Shown here piece after piece: positions 17,423-28,208 of a stretch of DNA of 64,000 nt; position 1 is the stretch's first letter, and every line of letters begins with the position of its first letter. The notes beneath the pieces were generated by a model. It was not told the DNA's origin and ran no database searches. It worked only from the letters and a program-made list of their open reading frames with translations. Source of the DNA: Planctomycetota bacterium (GTDB lineage: Bacteria > Planctomycetota > UBA8742 > UBA2392); contig QEVF01000007.1 of assembly GCA_003576915.1 (NCBI GenBank), positions 62,001-126,000 of the forward strand, given 5' to 3'. The position numbers and the translations under genes were made by a program.

Positions 17423-18511
17423 ATGACCACGGGCGTCCTGCCCCAACTCGACGGCGAACTGCGGGAGCGCTTTCGCCGCACACAGTCCGAGCGCACCTTG
17501 CCCATTGCGCGCATGGCCTACGCCGCCGGTGCGGCCTTCATGCTGCTCTTTGTGGCCTGGGATGCCCTGCTCGATTCCGGGGCCATTTTCCGCACCCTGC
17601 CCGTGCGCGGGGCCTGCGCCGCCAGCTTTGCCGCACTGTATGTCTTTGCCAAGCCGGCCAAGGCGGCGGCCCGCCTGAACCTCTTGAACCTTCTGGCCTC
17701 GCTCACGGCGGGCTTTGGCGTGGCCATTGTCATGGCCATGCTGCCCAGGGGCTTTGACCTCGGCATTGCGGGCCTGACCATGGTGACCTTTGCCGGGGTC
17801 GTAATCACGCCTTCGTGGCGCGGCAGCGTCAACGGCTCTCTCGTGGTGATGGCCGCGGCGAACTTCGTCGTGCTGTTGACGAGTCAAGGCTGGTTCACCC
17901 TGGCGCAGATCAACGGCTTTCTGGGGGCGTCGCTCGCGCTGGCGGCCCTGCTCAGCTTCTTCCTGGAGCAGCGGCATCTGCGCGCCTTCCTGCTCGAAGT
18001 TCAGCTTGAGCGCGCGGCCACCACCGACCCCCTGACGGGCCTGTACAACCGGCGCTATTTCATCGAGACGGCCGAACGTGAACTGGCCCGCGCTAGGCGC
18101 TACAGCAAGCCGTTGTCGGTGCTCATGCTGGACATCGACCACTTCAAGAGAATCAATGACACCTATGGCCACCCTGTCGGCGACGAGGTGCTCAAAACAT
18201 TGGCCCGTGAAGCCGCGCCGCTGTTGCGCAAGCTGGATGTGCTGGCGCGGCTGGGGGGCGAGGAGTTTGCGGTGCTGTTGTCGGAGACGGGGGGCGACGG
18301 GGCGGCACTGCTGGCAGAGCGTTTGAGGAAGTCGCTTTCGGAGCTGACCGTGCGGGCCCTGGGGGCTACGTTGAAGTTCACGGTGAGCATCGGCTGCGCG
18401 GAGGTAATGGTGAACAGCCAGGGTGAGGACATCCTCAGCGCGCTGGAACGGGCCGACGAAGCGCTCTACAAGGCCAAGGAAAGCGGCCGCAACCGCGTAG
18501 TCGTCGGCTGA
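17423..18511 (+). CDS. Membrane diguanylate cyclase with GGEEF and I-site
   Basis: A 362-residue protein: six or so membrane helices over about 25-180, then a GGDEF domain making c-di-GMP. The active motif is GGEEF (278-282) and the inhibitory site RKLD (RxxD) is at 269-272, five residues before it, so product inhibition is expected. LTGLYNRRYF and LDIDHFKRINDTYGHPVGD are intact. The sensor part is an N-terminal membrane domain without a recognised ligand site. ATG 17423 is preferred over TTG 17405. Confidence 0.9.
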   Translation: MTTGVLPQLDGELRERFRRTQSERTLPIARMAYAAGAAFMLLFVAWDALLDSGAIFRTLPVRGACAASFAALYVFAKPAKAAARLNLLNLLASLTAGFGVAIVMAMLPRGFDLGIAGLTMVTFAGVVITPSWRGSVNGSLVVMAAANFVVLLTSQGWFTLAQINGFLGASLALAALLSFFLEQRHLRAFLLEVQLERAATTDPLTGLYNRRYFIETAERELARARRYSKPLSVLMLDIDHFKRINDTYGHPVGDEVLKTLAREAAPLLRKLDVLARLGGEEFAVLLSETGGDGAALLAERLRKSLSELTVRALGATLKFTVSIGCAEVMVNSQGEDILSALERADEALYKAKESGRNRVVVG

Positions 18512-19030
18512 GCCTTTCGCCTGTGCGAGTTTGCGAGCAGGGCGAAGCTGGGCATGGTCATGAATGAACGAAGCGCCTTTGTCGCGCCTGGGCTGGGCGC
18601 ACGCCTGCTGATTGCCGCGACAGGCCAGGCAACTCACCAAAAAGTCGAACACGCTCGTGCTCGAACGTCACCTGCACAGAGACCCGAAGCTGCTGGGGTT
18701 TGTGTGCGAGATAGAGACCGGTGACATGGTGGAGTACGAAGAACCCGGCCCGCGCTGGCTGTTGCTCACGGAGCGCGAGGAAAGCGGGCGCGACGTCAGC
18801 GGTGATTTCGGCGGGTGGAGTAATCCCTGGTGGCATCGGCCTCTGGCCGATGATTGGCGGGCTGTGTGCCCGCCACCAGTCGCGCGGCGCGCGACACATT
18901 GGCTGGAAGCCAATGCCACCTGCATTGCTTCCGAGGTGGAAGCTGCACGGCCAAGGGGGCAAAAAAGTAGGGGCGCAGCATGCTGCGCCCCTACGGTGCA
19001 CTCTCGACACGGGCCGGGAGGCCCGTGCTC
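18512..19030. repeat. Intergenic repeat and hairpin cluster
   Basis: From about 18835 the DNA is composed of short inverted repeats and loop-outs. CACGGGCC (19008-19015) and GGCCCGTG (19020-19027) flank GGGA, and a 28-bp palindrome lies at 18967-18994. Similar palindromic intergenic elements are dispersed in many GC-rich genomes. The reading frames across it look repeat-derived. The first 300 bases hold the degraded ORF listed separately. Confidence 0.6.
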
Positions 19031-19034
19031 CTAG
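18612..19034 (+). pseudogene. Possible short coding remnant running into repeats
   Basis: A 140-codon frame. Residues 10-70 (KKSNTLVLERHLHRDPKLLG then FVCEIETGDMVEYEEPGPRW) look coding by codon use and composition. The rest is read through the repeat cluster and is not protein-like. No good ribosome binding site is visible. It could be a truncated gene whose 3' end was replaced by a repeat element. It does not match a family I know. Confidence 0.3.
18961..18994 (-). terminator. Intrinsic terminator of glnA
   Basis: A 28-bp perfect palindrome (18967-18994) is followed on the minus strand by six T residues (18966-18961). This is a textbook intrinsic terminator, 37 bp past the glnA stop. The same palindrome is also a member of the local repeat cluster. 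Confidence 0.75.
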
Positions 19035-20476
19035 ATATCGAAATACAGCTCGAACTCGTGGGGATGAGGCCTAAACCTCATGGCGTCCACTTCGTTCTTC
19101 ATTTTGTAGCTGATCCACTCGTTGATCACGTCGGCCGAGAACACGTCGCCTTTGAGCAGGAAGGCGTGGTCCTTCTCCAGCGCGCGCAAACTCTGTTCGA
19201 GGCTGCCCGGGGCCTGGGGGATCTCCTTCAACTCCTCCGGCGGGAGATCGTAGAGGTCCTTGTCCATGGGCTTGCCGGGATCGATCTTGTTCTGGATGCC
19301 GTCGATGGAGGCCATCGTAATCGCGGCAAAGGCCAGGTAGGGGTTGCAGCTCGGGTCCGGAATGCGGTACTCAAAGCGTTTGGCCGCGGGGCTGTCGCCG
19401 GCCAGCGGAATGCGCACGCAGGCCGAACGGTTGCGCGACGAATAGGCCAGGTTCACCGGCGCCTCATAACCCGGCACCAGGCGGTGATAGCTGTTCGTGG
19501 TGGGGTTGGTAATGGCGCACAGGGCGTGGGCGTGCTTGAGAATGCCGCCGATGGCGTAAATCGCCGTCTGGCTCAGCCCGGCGTAGCCGTCGCCCGCGTA
19601 GGTGTTTTTCTTGTCTCGCCAGATCGAGCTGTGGCAGTGCATGCCGCTGCCGTTGTCCCCAAACAGGGGCTTGGGCATGAACGTCACCGTCTTGCCGTGG
19701 CGACGCGCGACGTTCTTGACCACGTACTTGTACATCATCAGGTTGTCCGCCGCGCGCACCAGCGTGTCGAACTTGATCGACAGTTCGCACTGGCCGCCCG
19801 TGGCCACTTCGTGGTGATGCAGCTCAGGCACCATACCAAGCTGCCCCAGGGTCAGCAGCATCTCCGTGCGGATGTCGTGCAGGCTGTCCATGGGCGGGAC
19901 GGGAAAGTAGCCGCCCTTGACGCGCGGCTTGTAGGCCAGGTTGCCGCCCTCTTCCTCGCGGCCTGTGTTCCAGGCGCCTTCCTTGGAATCGAGGAAGTAA
20001 TAGCCCTCGTTGATGCCCGTTTTGAAGCGCACGTTGTCGAAGATGAAGAACTCGGCCTCCGGCCCGAAGAAGATCGTGTCGCCGATGCCTGTGCTCTTGA
20101 GGTAGGTCTCGACGCGGCGGGCGATGTTGCGCGGGTCGCGCGGGTAGGGCGTACGTTCAATGGGGTCATAGGTGTTGGCAATCAACACCAGAGTCGGCTC
20201 CTTCATGAAGGGATCGATGAATGCCGTGGCCGGGTCGGGGATTGCCAGCATGTCCGACTCATTGATCTTCTGCCAGCCGCGCAGGGAGCTGCCGTCAAAG
20301 GGAAACCCCTCCTCGAAGCACTCGGCAGTCAGGCGGCGGATGGGGAAGGTGTAGTGCTGCCAGAGGCCCGGCAGGTCCATGAAGCGGACGTCGAGCATGG
20401 TGCAGCCGCGCTTGCGCGCAAAGTCAAGCACGTCGGCAACGGTCTTGCCGGAGGGAGAAAGCGGGTCGTGAGCCAT
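19031..20476 (-). CDS. glnA: Glutamine synthetase type I
   Basis: A 481-residue enzyme making glutamine from glutamate, ammonium and ATP. Domain landmarks: [10 protein letters not shown] at the beta-grasp end, [24 protein letters not shown], and the adenylylation motif DLYDLPPEE with Tyr at about 409. The last makes it a GSI-beta type that GlnE could adenylylate; no glnE or glnB is in the window. ATG 20476 is preceded by GGAG. With NrfHA in the same window, ammonium from nitrite could feed it, but the two are not linked. Confidence 0.96.
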   Translation of the reverse strand: MAHDPLSPSGKTVADVLDFARKRGCTMLDVRFMDLPGLWQHYTFPIRRLTAECFEEGFPFDGSSLRGWQKINESDMLAIPDPATAFIDPFMKEPTLVLIANTYDPIERTPYPRDPRNIARRVETYLKSTGIGDTIFFGPEAEFFIFDNVRFKTGINEGYYFLDSKEGAWNTGREEEGGNLAYKPRVKGGYFPVPPMDSLHDIRTEMLLTLGQLGMVPELHHHEVATGGQCELSIKFDTLVRAADNLMMYKYVVKNVARRHGKTVTFMPKPLFGDNGSGMHCHSSIWRDKKNTYAGDGYAGLSQTAIYAIGGILKHAHALCAITNPTTNSYHRLVPGYEAPVNLAYSSRNRSACVRIPLAGDSPAAKRFEYRIPDPSCNPYLAFAAITMASIDGIQNKIDPGKPMDKDLYDLPPEELKEIPQAPGSLEQSLRALEKDHAFLLKGDVFSADVINEWISYKMKNEVDAMRFRPHPHEFELYFDI

Positions 20477-20886
20477 GGGCATCTCCAAAGGGAGGCAAAG
20501 CCTCCGCGTCCAAAAACCCGGGCGGCACCGCCACAGGCGGTCTCCTTCGCGCAGGTTCTTATTCTGGGTGTTGGTCCCCGAACGGGACTGGGAATCTAGC
20601 AAGGATTTCGGTGCTGCCAACGCCAAACCCGCATCTTGAGCGGGCTCACAGCCTATCCACAATCTGCGAGCGCCAAGGCTTGGCGCAAATATGGGTTGCA
20701 TCGAATCTTGCGTGCAGCGGTCGAGAGTTGCCCACAGGTGTCAGGAACGGCAAGTCCTGGGGCAGGAATCCGGCGGGACTTCGCAGCGCGCCGGTGGCGC
20801 GCGGAGAGAGCGAAGTAGAACAGCCGCCAGGGGCGGCTGTTCGTAAGCGGAGCGGCTCGTCGCAATGCCGCCCATCGTTCGAGTTC
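20477..20886. other. glnA upstream region and hairpins
   Basis: This 410-bp interval holds the glnA promoter region and two hairpins: GCGCGCC/GGCGCGC around 20787-20804, and GAACAGCCGCC (20818-20828) with GGCGGCTGTTC (20832-20842). The second is the likely end of tRNA-Leu transcription, though no T-run follows. No acceptable sigma-54 or NtrC site is seen. Confidence 0.4.
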
Positions 20887-20973
20887 TGGTGCGCAGGGCG
20901 GGACTTGAACCCGCACGCCGGTTAGGGCTCTAGCACCTCAAGCTAGCGCGTCTGCCAATTCCGCCACCTGCGC
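20887..20973 (-). tRNA. tRNA-Leu (anticodon GAG)
   Basis: An 87-nt cloverleaf with a 7-bp acceptor stem (GCGCAGG/CCTGCGC), encoded CCA, long variable arm as in type II tRNAs, anticodon stem CTAGC/GCTAG with loop TTGAGGT (anticodon GAG) and T loop GGTTCAAGTCC. The body resembles E. coli tRNA-Leu(GAG). It reads CUC/CUU codons. Confidence 0.97.
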
Positions 20974-21112
20974 GAGGCGACGAAAGGTAGCAAGCAGGCG
21001 CCCACTGTCAATGCGGGGTCCTCGATCGCCGGACAGGCGCGCTTGACGAGCTTTTGGCCTGCCCCTAAGGTTTTGTGAAACGTATAACCAGCGGCACCCG
21101 TGGAGGCACGCC

Positions 21113-23065
<1,953 letters not shown>

Positions 23066-23313
23066 GTACTTGTTGCAGCAATTCAATTTGGGAAATTTGC
23101 CGTTTCCCGCCGTCGGGGTACGTTTCATGGCGGGCGCAGGGACGCGCCCAGCGCCAGGAATCGGCGGCGGGTGACGGAGAGCTGAATCTGGGTTGCGCGG
23201 CACTGGTCCGGTGGCGCAACGGGATAGGTTCTGTCACCCCCGCCGCAGGCATTTAATCCGCGCCGGGCGCCGTTCAGGCGTTACATTCGGTGACCTCAAG
23301 GACAGGGTCACCC
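23066..23313. promoter_or_regulatory. Intergenic region with inverted repeats
   Basis: GTTGCGC (23192-23198) and GCGCAAC (23214-23220) form a hairpin. GTGACC (23290-23295) and GGTCAC (23306-23311) form another, ending two bases before the ATG at 23314, with AAGGA in the loop, which could modulate initiation. Nothing else is recognisable. Confidence 0.35.
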
Positions 23314-23883
23314 ATGGCACGTCTACTACTTCTACTCCTGTTGTTGTCGGCGCCGGCCCTCGGGGCCACAGTGGCCGCGCGCCTTGACCTCGACACGCTG
23401 ACCGACAAAGCCGAACTTGTGGTGCGCGGCAAGATTGAGAGCAAAGAGGCCCGCTGGGATGCGGCGCAAACCGGCATCTGGACTCATCATGCGCTGAAAG
23501 TGAGCCAGACGCTCAAGGGCGAAGCCCGGGCGAACCTGGAGTTTGTCACCCGCGGGGGCGTGGTGGGTAACCGCGGCCAGCACGTGGCGGGCAGCGGGAA
23601 CTTCGAAGTCGGTGAGGAGTTCGTGCTGTTTCTCTGGCGCGACGACGACAAGCGCCTGCAACTGGTGGGCATGGTTCAAGGCGCGCTTAAAGTCAGCGAT
23701 GAAAACGGCGTCACCCGCGCCCGCAACAGCTTTGCCGGCCTTTCTCTTGTCGATCCTGAAACGCTCAAGGCCCTGCCTCAGGGTGAGCGTCTGCCCCTGG
23801 ACCTCGAGGTGGGCGAACTGGCGCGGCGCGTGGCTGAACGCATCAAGGCCAACGAACCGGCCAAGGCGGAGGGCGCCAAGTGA
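23314..23883 (+). CDS. Small secreted protein coupled to metalloprotease
   Basis: A 189-residue protein with a signal peptide (MARLLLLLLLLSAPALGATV). The mature part is a beta-rich domain: DKAELVVRGKIESKEARWDA, THHALKVSQTLKG and FVLFLWRDDDKRLQLVGMVQG. It resembles secreted proteins that accompany matrixin-type proteases in planctomycete-like genomes. Its TGA overlaps the ATG of the next gene (23880), so translation is coupled. It may be a chaperone, inhibitor or partner of the protease; that is inferred from coupling only. Confidence 0.65.
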   Translation: MARLLLLLLLLSAPALGATVAARLDLDTLTDKAELVVRGKIESKEARWDAAQTGIWTHHALKVSQTLKGEARANLEFVTRGGVVGNRGQHVAGSGNFEVGEEFVLFLWRDDDKRLQLVGMVQGALKVSDENGVTRARNSFAGLSLVDPETLKALPQGERLPLDLEVGELARRVAERIKANEPAKAEGAK

Positions 23884-26171
23884 AGATACTGAACTTGCGC
23901 CACGTCGGGCTGTGGGCGGCAGCCGCGCTTTTGCTGGTCCTGGGCTACAGCCAGGCCAGCGGTTACATGAGCATTCGCGTGGCCACGAGTTCGACGCCAT
24001 CGGCGGTCGGGCAGGCGGTGCGCTGGAATCTCGGCGCGGCCAGGCCCAACGTGGCCAACCGCCGCATCCTTTACGAGATCGGAGATGCCGGGTGCGCTGA
24101 CAGCGCCCTGTTCACGGGCGGCATCAACGAATTCCAGGCTATTCAGGACAGCTTCAACAACTGGCGGCGTATTCGGGAAAGCGATCTGGACTTCGAGTTT
24201 GCGGGTTCCACCACGAACGCGGTGACCAGCGCCAGCGACAACCGCAACGTGCTGCGATTTGTGGGTAGCAACATTTCATCGGGCGTGTTCGCAGTGACCA
24301 TCACGACGTTTGACACGACGACGGGCGAGATCCTGGACGCGGACATGGAGTTGAACGACCGCGACTTCACGTGGGACACCTTGGGCCAGTCGCGCACAAC
24401 GGGGACTCCGGGCCGCGCCTACATTGAGAGCGTCGTTACGCACGAAATCGGCCACTTCGTGGGTCTTGACCACCCAGCCAACAGCCAGAGCACGCTTTAC
24501 TTCGCATCCTCTCCGGGCCTCTTCAGCCAGGCGAGCCTTGAGCGCGATGACATTGCACCCATCATCCAGTCCTACCCGCACCCAAGCCTCAGTGATCCCG
24601 CGCTGGGCAGCGTCTCCGGAGTCGTCACAGATGCCATGGCCGCCGGCCAGTTTGGCGTGGGGGTGGTGCTGGTGGACCTCGCGACGGGCAGAAACGTCAT
24701 TGGCCACGTGAGTGAGAAGCCGCCTGCGGGCAGCCTGGGCAGCTACCTGATTCAGGGCGTGCCGCCGGGGAACTACATCGCGTTCGCCCTTCCTATTCAG
24801 TCGAGCCAACTCGGCAGCTATTACGCCAGCGCGTTCACGAGCTTCTACCCGGTGGTGAGAGGTGTGGGCTTCAACACGGCGGGTGCGCCCGCGCTGATCA
24901 AGGTGGCCCCCGGTCAGGCGGTCACCGGGGCCAATCTCTCGCTGCCTGCCGCCGGTGGAAACCCCTTTGAACCCAACAACACCTCGGCGCAGGCCACAAC
25001 CATGGCCAGTGGCGAGGCGGCGGTGGCCCAGATTACGCCGGCGGCGGACGTTGACTTCTTCAAGTTCACGGCGAGCGCCGGCCAGACCTGTGTGATTCGC
25101 GTACTCTCAGACGCCTTTGGCTTTGCGCTAAACCCCACCCTTACTCTGCTCGACACCAACGGGACGACGGTGCTGGCCAGCCCCATTTCGTCCCATCCGG
25201 CCTACCTTGCCAGCGCCAATGACCGCGACGGCGAGGCCTTTGACGCCAGCGGCGCGGACTACGACGCCGAGATCGTTTTCACCCTGCCCGCGGCCGGCAC
25301 CTACTTCTTTGCCGTGGCTTCGCGCGCCGGTTTGACCGCCGGGCAATATCTCGTCACGCTGGAGCTGCGCGGGGCCGACACCTCGGCGGACACCATCGCC
25401 ACAAAGATTTCCTCCAGCGCCGCGGGTGTGCCCGCCAACGGCACCTCCACTTTCACCATCAACGTAGAGCCACGCAACCAGTTCAACGTTTCGCTGGCGG
25501 CGCCCAACACCTATACCGTCGATCTGGTAGACCGCAGCGGCTCGCCCGTCATTCTTCAGACCCTCAGTTCCCAGAGCGCTCCCTTCAACTTTACGGTCAC
25601 CGCCCTGGCTTCGCCCGGCACCCGAACCTATGGCTGCCGCGTCAATGGCGTGGATATGGCAGCCACGGTGCAGGTCAGCCATTTCGGGACGCTCTCGGCC
25701 GCGAACAGCCGCGTGATTCTTTCGGAAACCAGCGTCGTTGCCAACGGCTACGACACCTGCGCGGTACAGGTCCAGTTGAGGGACGGAGCCAACAACCTCT
25801 TTGCTGACAGCGCGGCCGCGGTGGTCATTTCAACGACCCTGGGCACGCTGGACAACGGCAGCGTCGCGGGGGCGTCGGTGCCTGGCGTCTATGACCCGGC
25901 CCTGGGGCTGTGGGTGGCCACGCTCAAGGCGGGTACCGTGGCGGGTCTGGGCAACGTCAGCGCCACGGCCAATGCGCAGCCCCTCAGCGCCCAGACCCTG
26001 ACCTTTCTGCCCGTGGCCAGCGGTACAGGCAGCGGCGGCGGTGGTTCGCCAGGCGACAGCCAGGACGATGGGGGTGGTGGCTGCGCCGCCGGAGAAAGCG
26101 CGGCATGGCTGGCCATAGTGGGCCTGTTTCTGGCGGCCCTGGTCGCGCGTCGTATCAGCCGCGCTTCTTGA
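23880..26171 (+). CDS. Surface metzincin-type metalloprotease with PPC domain and sorting tail
   Basis: A 763-residue secreted protein. After a signal peptide comes a matrixin-like catalytic domain with HEIGHFVGLDH (188-198: His188, Glu189, His192, His198). The downstream Met-turn position reads STLYFA, with Leu where Met is usual. Then a bacterial pre-peptidase C-terminal domain (FEPNNTSAQAT ... VDFFKF), Ig/invasin-like beta repeats, and a C-terminal GGGGCAAG-helix-ARR tail. This tripartite tail (Gly-rich/Cys, hydrophobic helix, basic end) resembles CTERM-type sorting signals of the MYXO-CTERM or Synergist-CTERM kind. It overlaps the convergent gene by 17 bp. Confidence 0.8.
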   Translation: MKILNLRHVGLWAAAALLLVLGYSQASGYMSIRVATSSTPSAVGQAVRWNLGAARPNVANRRILYEIGDAGCADSALFTGGINEFQAIQDSFNNWRRIRESDLDFEFAGSTTNAVTSASDNRNVLRFVGSNISSGVFAVTITTFDTTTGEILDADMELNDRDFTWDTLGQSRTTGTPGRAYIESVVTHEIGHFVGLDHPANSQSTLYFASSPGLFSQASLERDDIAPIIQSYPHPSLSDPALGSVSGVVTDAMAAGQFGVGVVLVDLATGRNVIGHVSEKPPAGSLGSYLIQGVPPGNYIAFALPIQSSQLGSYYASAFTSFYPVVRGVGFNTAGAPALIKVAPGQAVTGANLSLPAAGGNPFEPNNTSAQATTMASGEAAVAQITPAADVDFFKFTASAGQTCVIRVLSDAFGFALNPTLTLLDTNGTTVLASPISSHPAYLASANDRDGEAFDASGADYDAEIVFTLPAAGTYFFAVASRAGLTAGQYLVTLELRGADTSADTIATKISSSAAGVPANGTSTFTINVEPRNQFNVSLAAPNTYTVDLVDRSGSPVILQTLSSQSAPFNFTVTALASPGTRTYGCRVNGVDMAATVQVSHFGTLSAANSRVILSETSVVANGYDTCAVQVQLRDGANNLFADSAAAVVISTTLGTLDNGSVAGASVPGVYDPALGLWVATLKAGTVAGLGNVSATANAQPLSAQTLTFLPVASGTGSGGGGSPGDSQDDGGGGCAAGESAAWLAIVGLFLAALVARRISRAS

Positions 26172-27036
26172 GTGCTTTGTCCAGTTCGCCGCGCATCTTG
26201 ACGGCGAGTTCATCAATGGTCATGCGCTTGGCCTCGGCCTTGTCCTTGTTGCTCCGTACGTTCTTGACCTCGACGCTCTTGGACTCAAAGGGTGTCCGGG
26301 CGGCCTTTTCGAAGGCCTGAAACTCGCAGGTGCCGTCATAGATGGCGTAGAGTTCGGCGCCCATCCACCTTGGGTTCTTCACGAGTGTCAAGTTGAGTTC
26401 GAGGCGGACCAGAACGTCGTAATCCTTGCCCGCGCTGATCTTGTAGCCCAGATTCTCCATTTCTTTGGCGAGGGAAGCCACCGCGTCAGGGTCGGTGCAC
26501 TCGATCTTGAGTGTGGGCTTCTGCCCCGAGGCGGGCTCGGGCTTGGGTTCCGGTTCCGGCTTGGGTTCGGGTTTGGGCTCGGATTTGGGCTCGGGCTTGA
26601 CGATGTCCGGCCCCGGCCGGTCGGGTGTCTTGAGGTCGTTGAATTTCGGCAGGGCCTCAAGGCGCTTGCGCAGGTCTTCGTCGCCGGGGGCCAGTTGCAG
26701 GGCCGCGGTCAGGGCTTCGGCCTCCTTGCGATCGAGGGCGAAATCGTGGCAGAAGTCCGCGAGCTTGACGATGCTCGACAGGCTCTTGTAGTTCGTGGCC
26801 CGCTTGCGCAGTTCGAAGTGCTTGTCGCCGCGCGTATAGGCCCATTTGAGAAAAAGGGGCACGCCGTCGTTGCCCACCAGAGTGACGCCGGCTTCGGAAA
26901 CGTCCTTGAGGACTCCTTCGACGACCTCGCCGGACTTGAGCTCGATCTTGACGCGCTCCACTTCCTCCTGCGCGCTCAGGGGGGGCAGCCCCAGGGCCAG
27001 CAGGGCCAGCAGGGCAAGACTCAGGGCAGCCTTCAT
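26155..27036 (-). CDS. Exported protein with KPEP repeat linker
   Basis: A 293-residue protein with a signal peptide (ALSLALLALLALGLPPLSA). Residues 24-60 (IELKSGEVVEGVLKDVSEAG) look like a small beta barrel of the SH3/Sm-like or DUF kind. A Lys/Pro/Glu linker (KPEPKSEPKPEPKPEPEPKP) joins a C-terminal domain with LVRLELNLTL and MGAELYAIYDGTCEFQAFEKA, reminiscent of lipoproteins of the LptE/CsgG-like type. ATG overlaps the thiE stop (ATGA), so it is coupled to thiE. The last 17 bp overlap the protease gene end. Confidence 0.6.
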   Translation of the reverse strand: MKAALSLALLALLALGLPPLSAQEEVERVKIELKSGEVVEGVLKDVSEAGVTLVGNDGVPLFLKWAYTRGDKHFELRKRATNYKSLSSIVKLADFCHDFALDRKEAEALTAALQLAPGDEDLRKRLEALPKFNDLKTPDRPGPDIVKPEPKSEPKPEPKPEPEPKPEPASGQKPTLKIECTDPDAVASLAKEMENLGYKISAGKDYDVLVRLELNLTLVKNPRWMGAELYAIYDGTCEFQAFEKAARTPFESKSVEVKNVRSNKDKAEAKRMTIDELAVKMRGELDKALKKRG

Positions 27037-28121
27037 GGCGAGACCTCCGTCGTGGGCAGGGATTCCGGTTCTTCGATTTTCTTTCCGTGCAGCAGGGCGT
27101 TGACCATGTCCGTGTAGGCCTTGGCCGGCGTTCGGGAGCGGATGATGGCGCTGCACACGGCGACGTGCCTGGCACCGGCTTCCGCCAGCTCGCCCACGTT
27201 TTGGGCCTTGATGCCGCCAATGGCGTAGATCGGCAGGCTCAGGGCGGGCACGACGGCCTTAAGCAGTGAAGGTCCCGAGACTTTGCTTACGCTCTTGGTT
27301 CGGGTGTCGTACATGGCCCCCAGGCCGATGTAGTCAGCCCCCTGGGCGGCAGCCGCCTGGGCTTCCTCAGGGCTGTGGCAGCTCATGCCGATCAGGGCTC
27401 CCCGGCCCAGGATGCGGCGGGCCGTAGACAGGGGCAGGTCCTCCTGGCCCAGATGGACGCCGTCGGCCTGGCTGGCAAGCGCGACATCGGCGCGGTCGTT
27501 GATGATGGTCAGGGCATCTCTGCGCCGGGCCCGCTCCACGAACTGCGTTGCGTATTCACTGAAATCCCGCGCCGAGAGGCGCTTCTCCCTGAGTTGAAAG
27601 CAGCGCGCGCCGGCCTCGAGCAGGTCTTCCAGCAGCGTGCGCCATGATCCGTGGCATAGCCTCCGCGTGATGATGACCATCAGGGGCTGCTTCGCGAGCC
27701 TCGCCAGCTGCGAGCTGGGCGCGTTGTGAAACAGTCGCTGCTCGGCTTCATACAGGGCGTAACGGGCCTGGGCGGCGGGCGCAGCAGCGGCAGCGGCCAC
27801 CAGTTGCGCATATTCTTCAATGACGCGCAGGGCCTCCTGCGCGCGTTTGACCCCGGCAGCGGCGACATCGGCGCTGGTCCGCCGCGTGGCGGAGGCCCCC
27901 AGGTCCAGCCCCACGTCCCCGGCGACATCCCGCGCGGCAAGCAGCGCAGGCGCGGCCGGGCCCAGGGCCCTGATCAGCTCTTCGAGCTTGCGGCGTACGG
28001 CTTTGAGGCTCTGTTGCGCCGCGCTGTCATGGAGGATGAAGCGCGCATATTCTTCGGCGGTGCGAAGTCCTTCGCGGGCGCGGTTCAGGTTGGCATCCAG
28101 GATGCGGAGGACTTCCTGCAT
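27033..28121 (-). CDS. thiE: Thiamine phosphate synthase with N-terminal ThiD2 domain
   Basis: A 362-residue fusion. Residues 1-135 match the ThiD2-type domain (ILDANLNRAREGLRTAEEYA, and a second half with VKRAQEALRVIEEYAQLV). Residues 147-345 are ThiE: FQLREKRLSARDF, IINDRADVALASQADGVHLG, GMSCHSPEEAQAAAAQGADY and IYAIGGIKAQNV. ThiE joins HMP-PP and the thiazole phosphate to give thiamine phosphate; ThiD2 is reported as an HMP-P kinase-type module. The fusion is typical of cyanobacteria, planctomycetes and relatives. The gene diverges from purB. Confidence 0.9.
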   Translation of the reverse strand: MQEVLRILDANLNRAREGLRTAEEYARFILHDSAAQQSLKAVRRKLEELIRALGPAAPALLAARDVAGDVGLDLGASATRRTSADVAAAGVKRAQEALRVIEEYAQLVAAAAAAPAAQARYALYEAEQRLFHNAPSSQLARLAKQPLMVIITRRLCHGSWRTLLEDLLEAGARCFQLREKRLSARDFSEYATQFVERARRRDALTIINDRADVALASQADGVHLGQEDLPLSTARRILGRGALIGMSCHSPEEAQAAAAQGADYIGLGAMYDTRTKSVSKVSGPSLLKAVVPALSLPIYAIGGIKAQNVGELAEAGARHVAVCSAIIRSRTPAKAYTDMVNALLHGKKIEEPESLPTTEVSP

Positions 28122-28208
28122 CGCGGCAGTATAGCCTTGAAAACGATGCTCGTCCCGTGTCTCGTGTTTGCGCGAACGTTGACAGGCCGGACCCGCTGCG
28201 GAGCTGAC

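Noticed and set aside
20580..20640. Sigma-54 promoter upstream of glnA
   Set aside because: TTGGCA and TTGCTA occur on the glnA strand, but GG and GC are 16 bases apart instead of the required 10, so it cannot be a -24/-12 promoter.
20611..20925. Open frame overlapping the tRNA-Leu gene
   Set aside because: It runs antisense through the tRNA and hairpins and has no protein-like composition.
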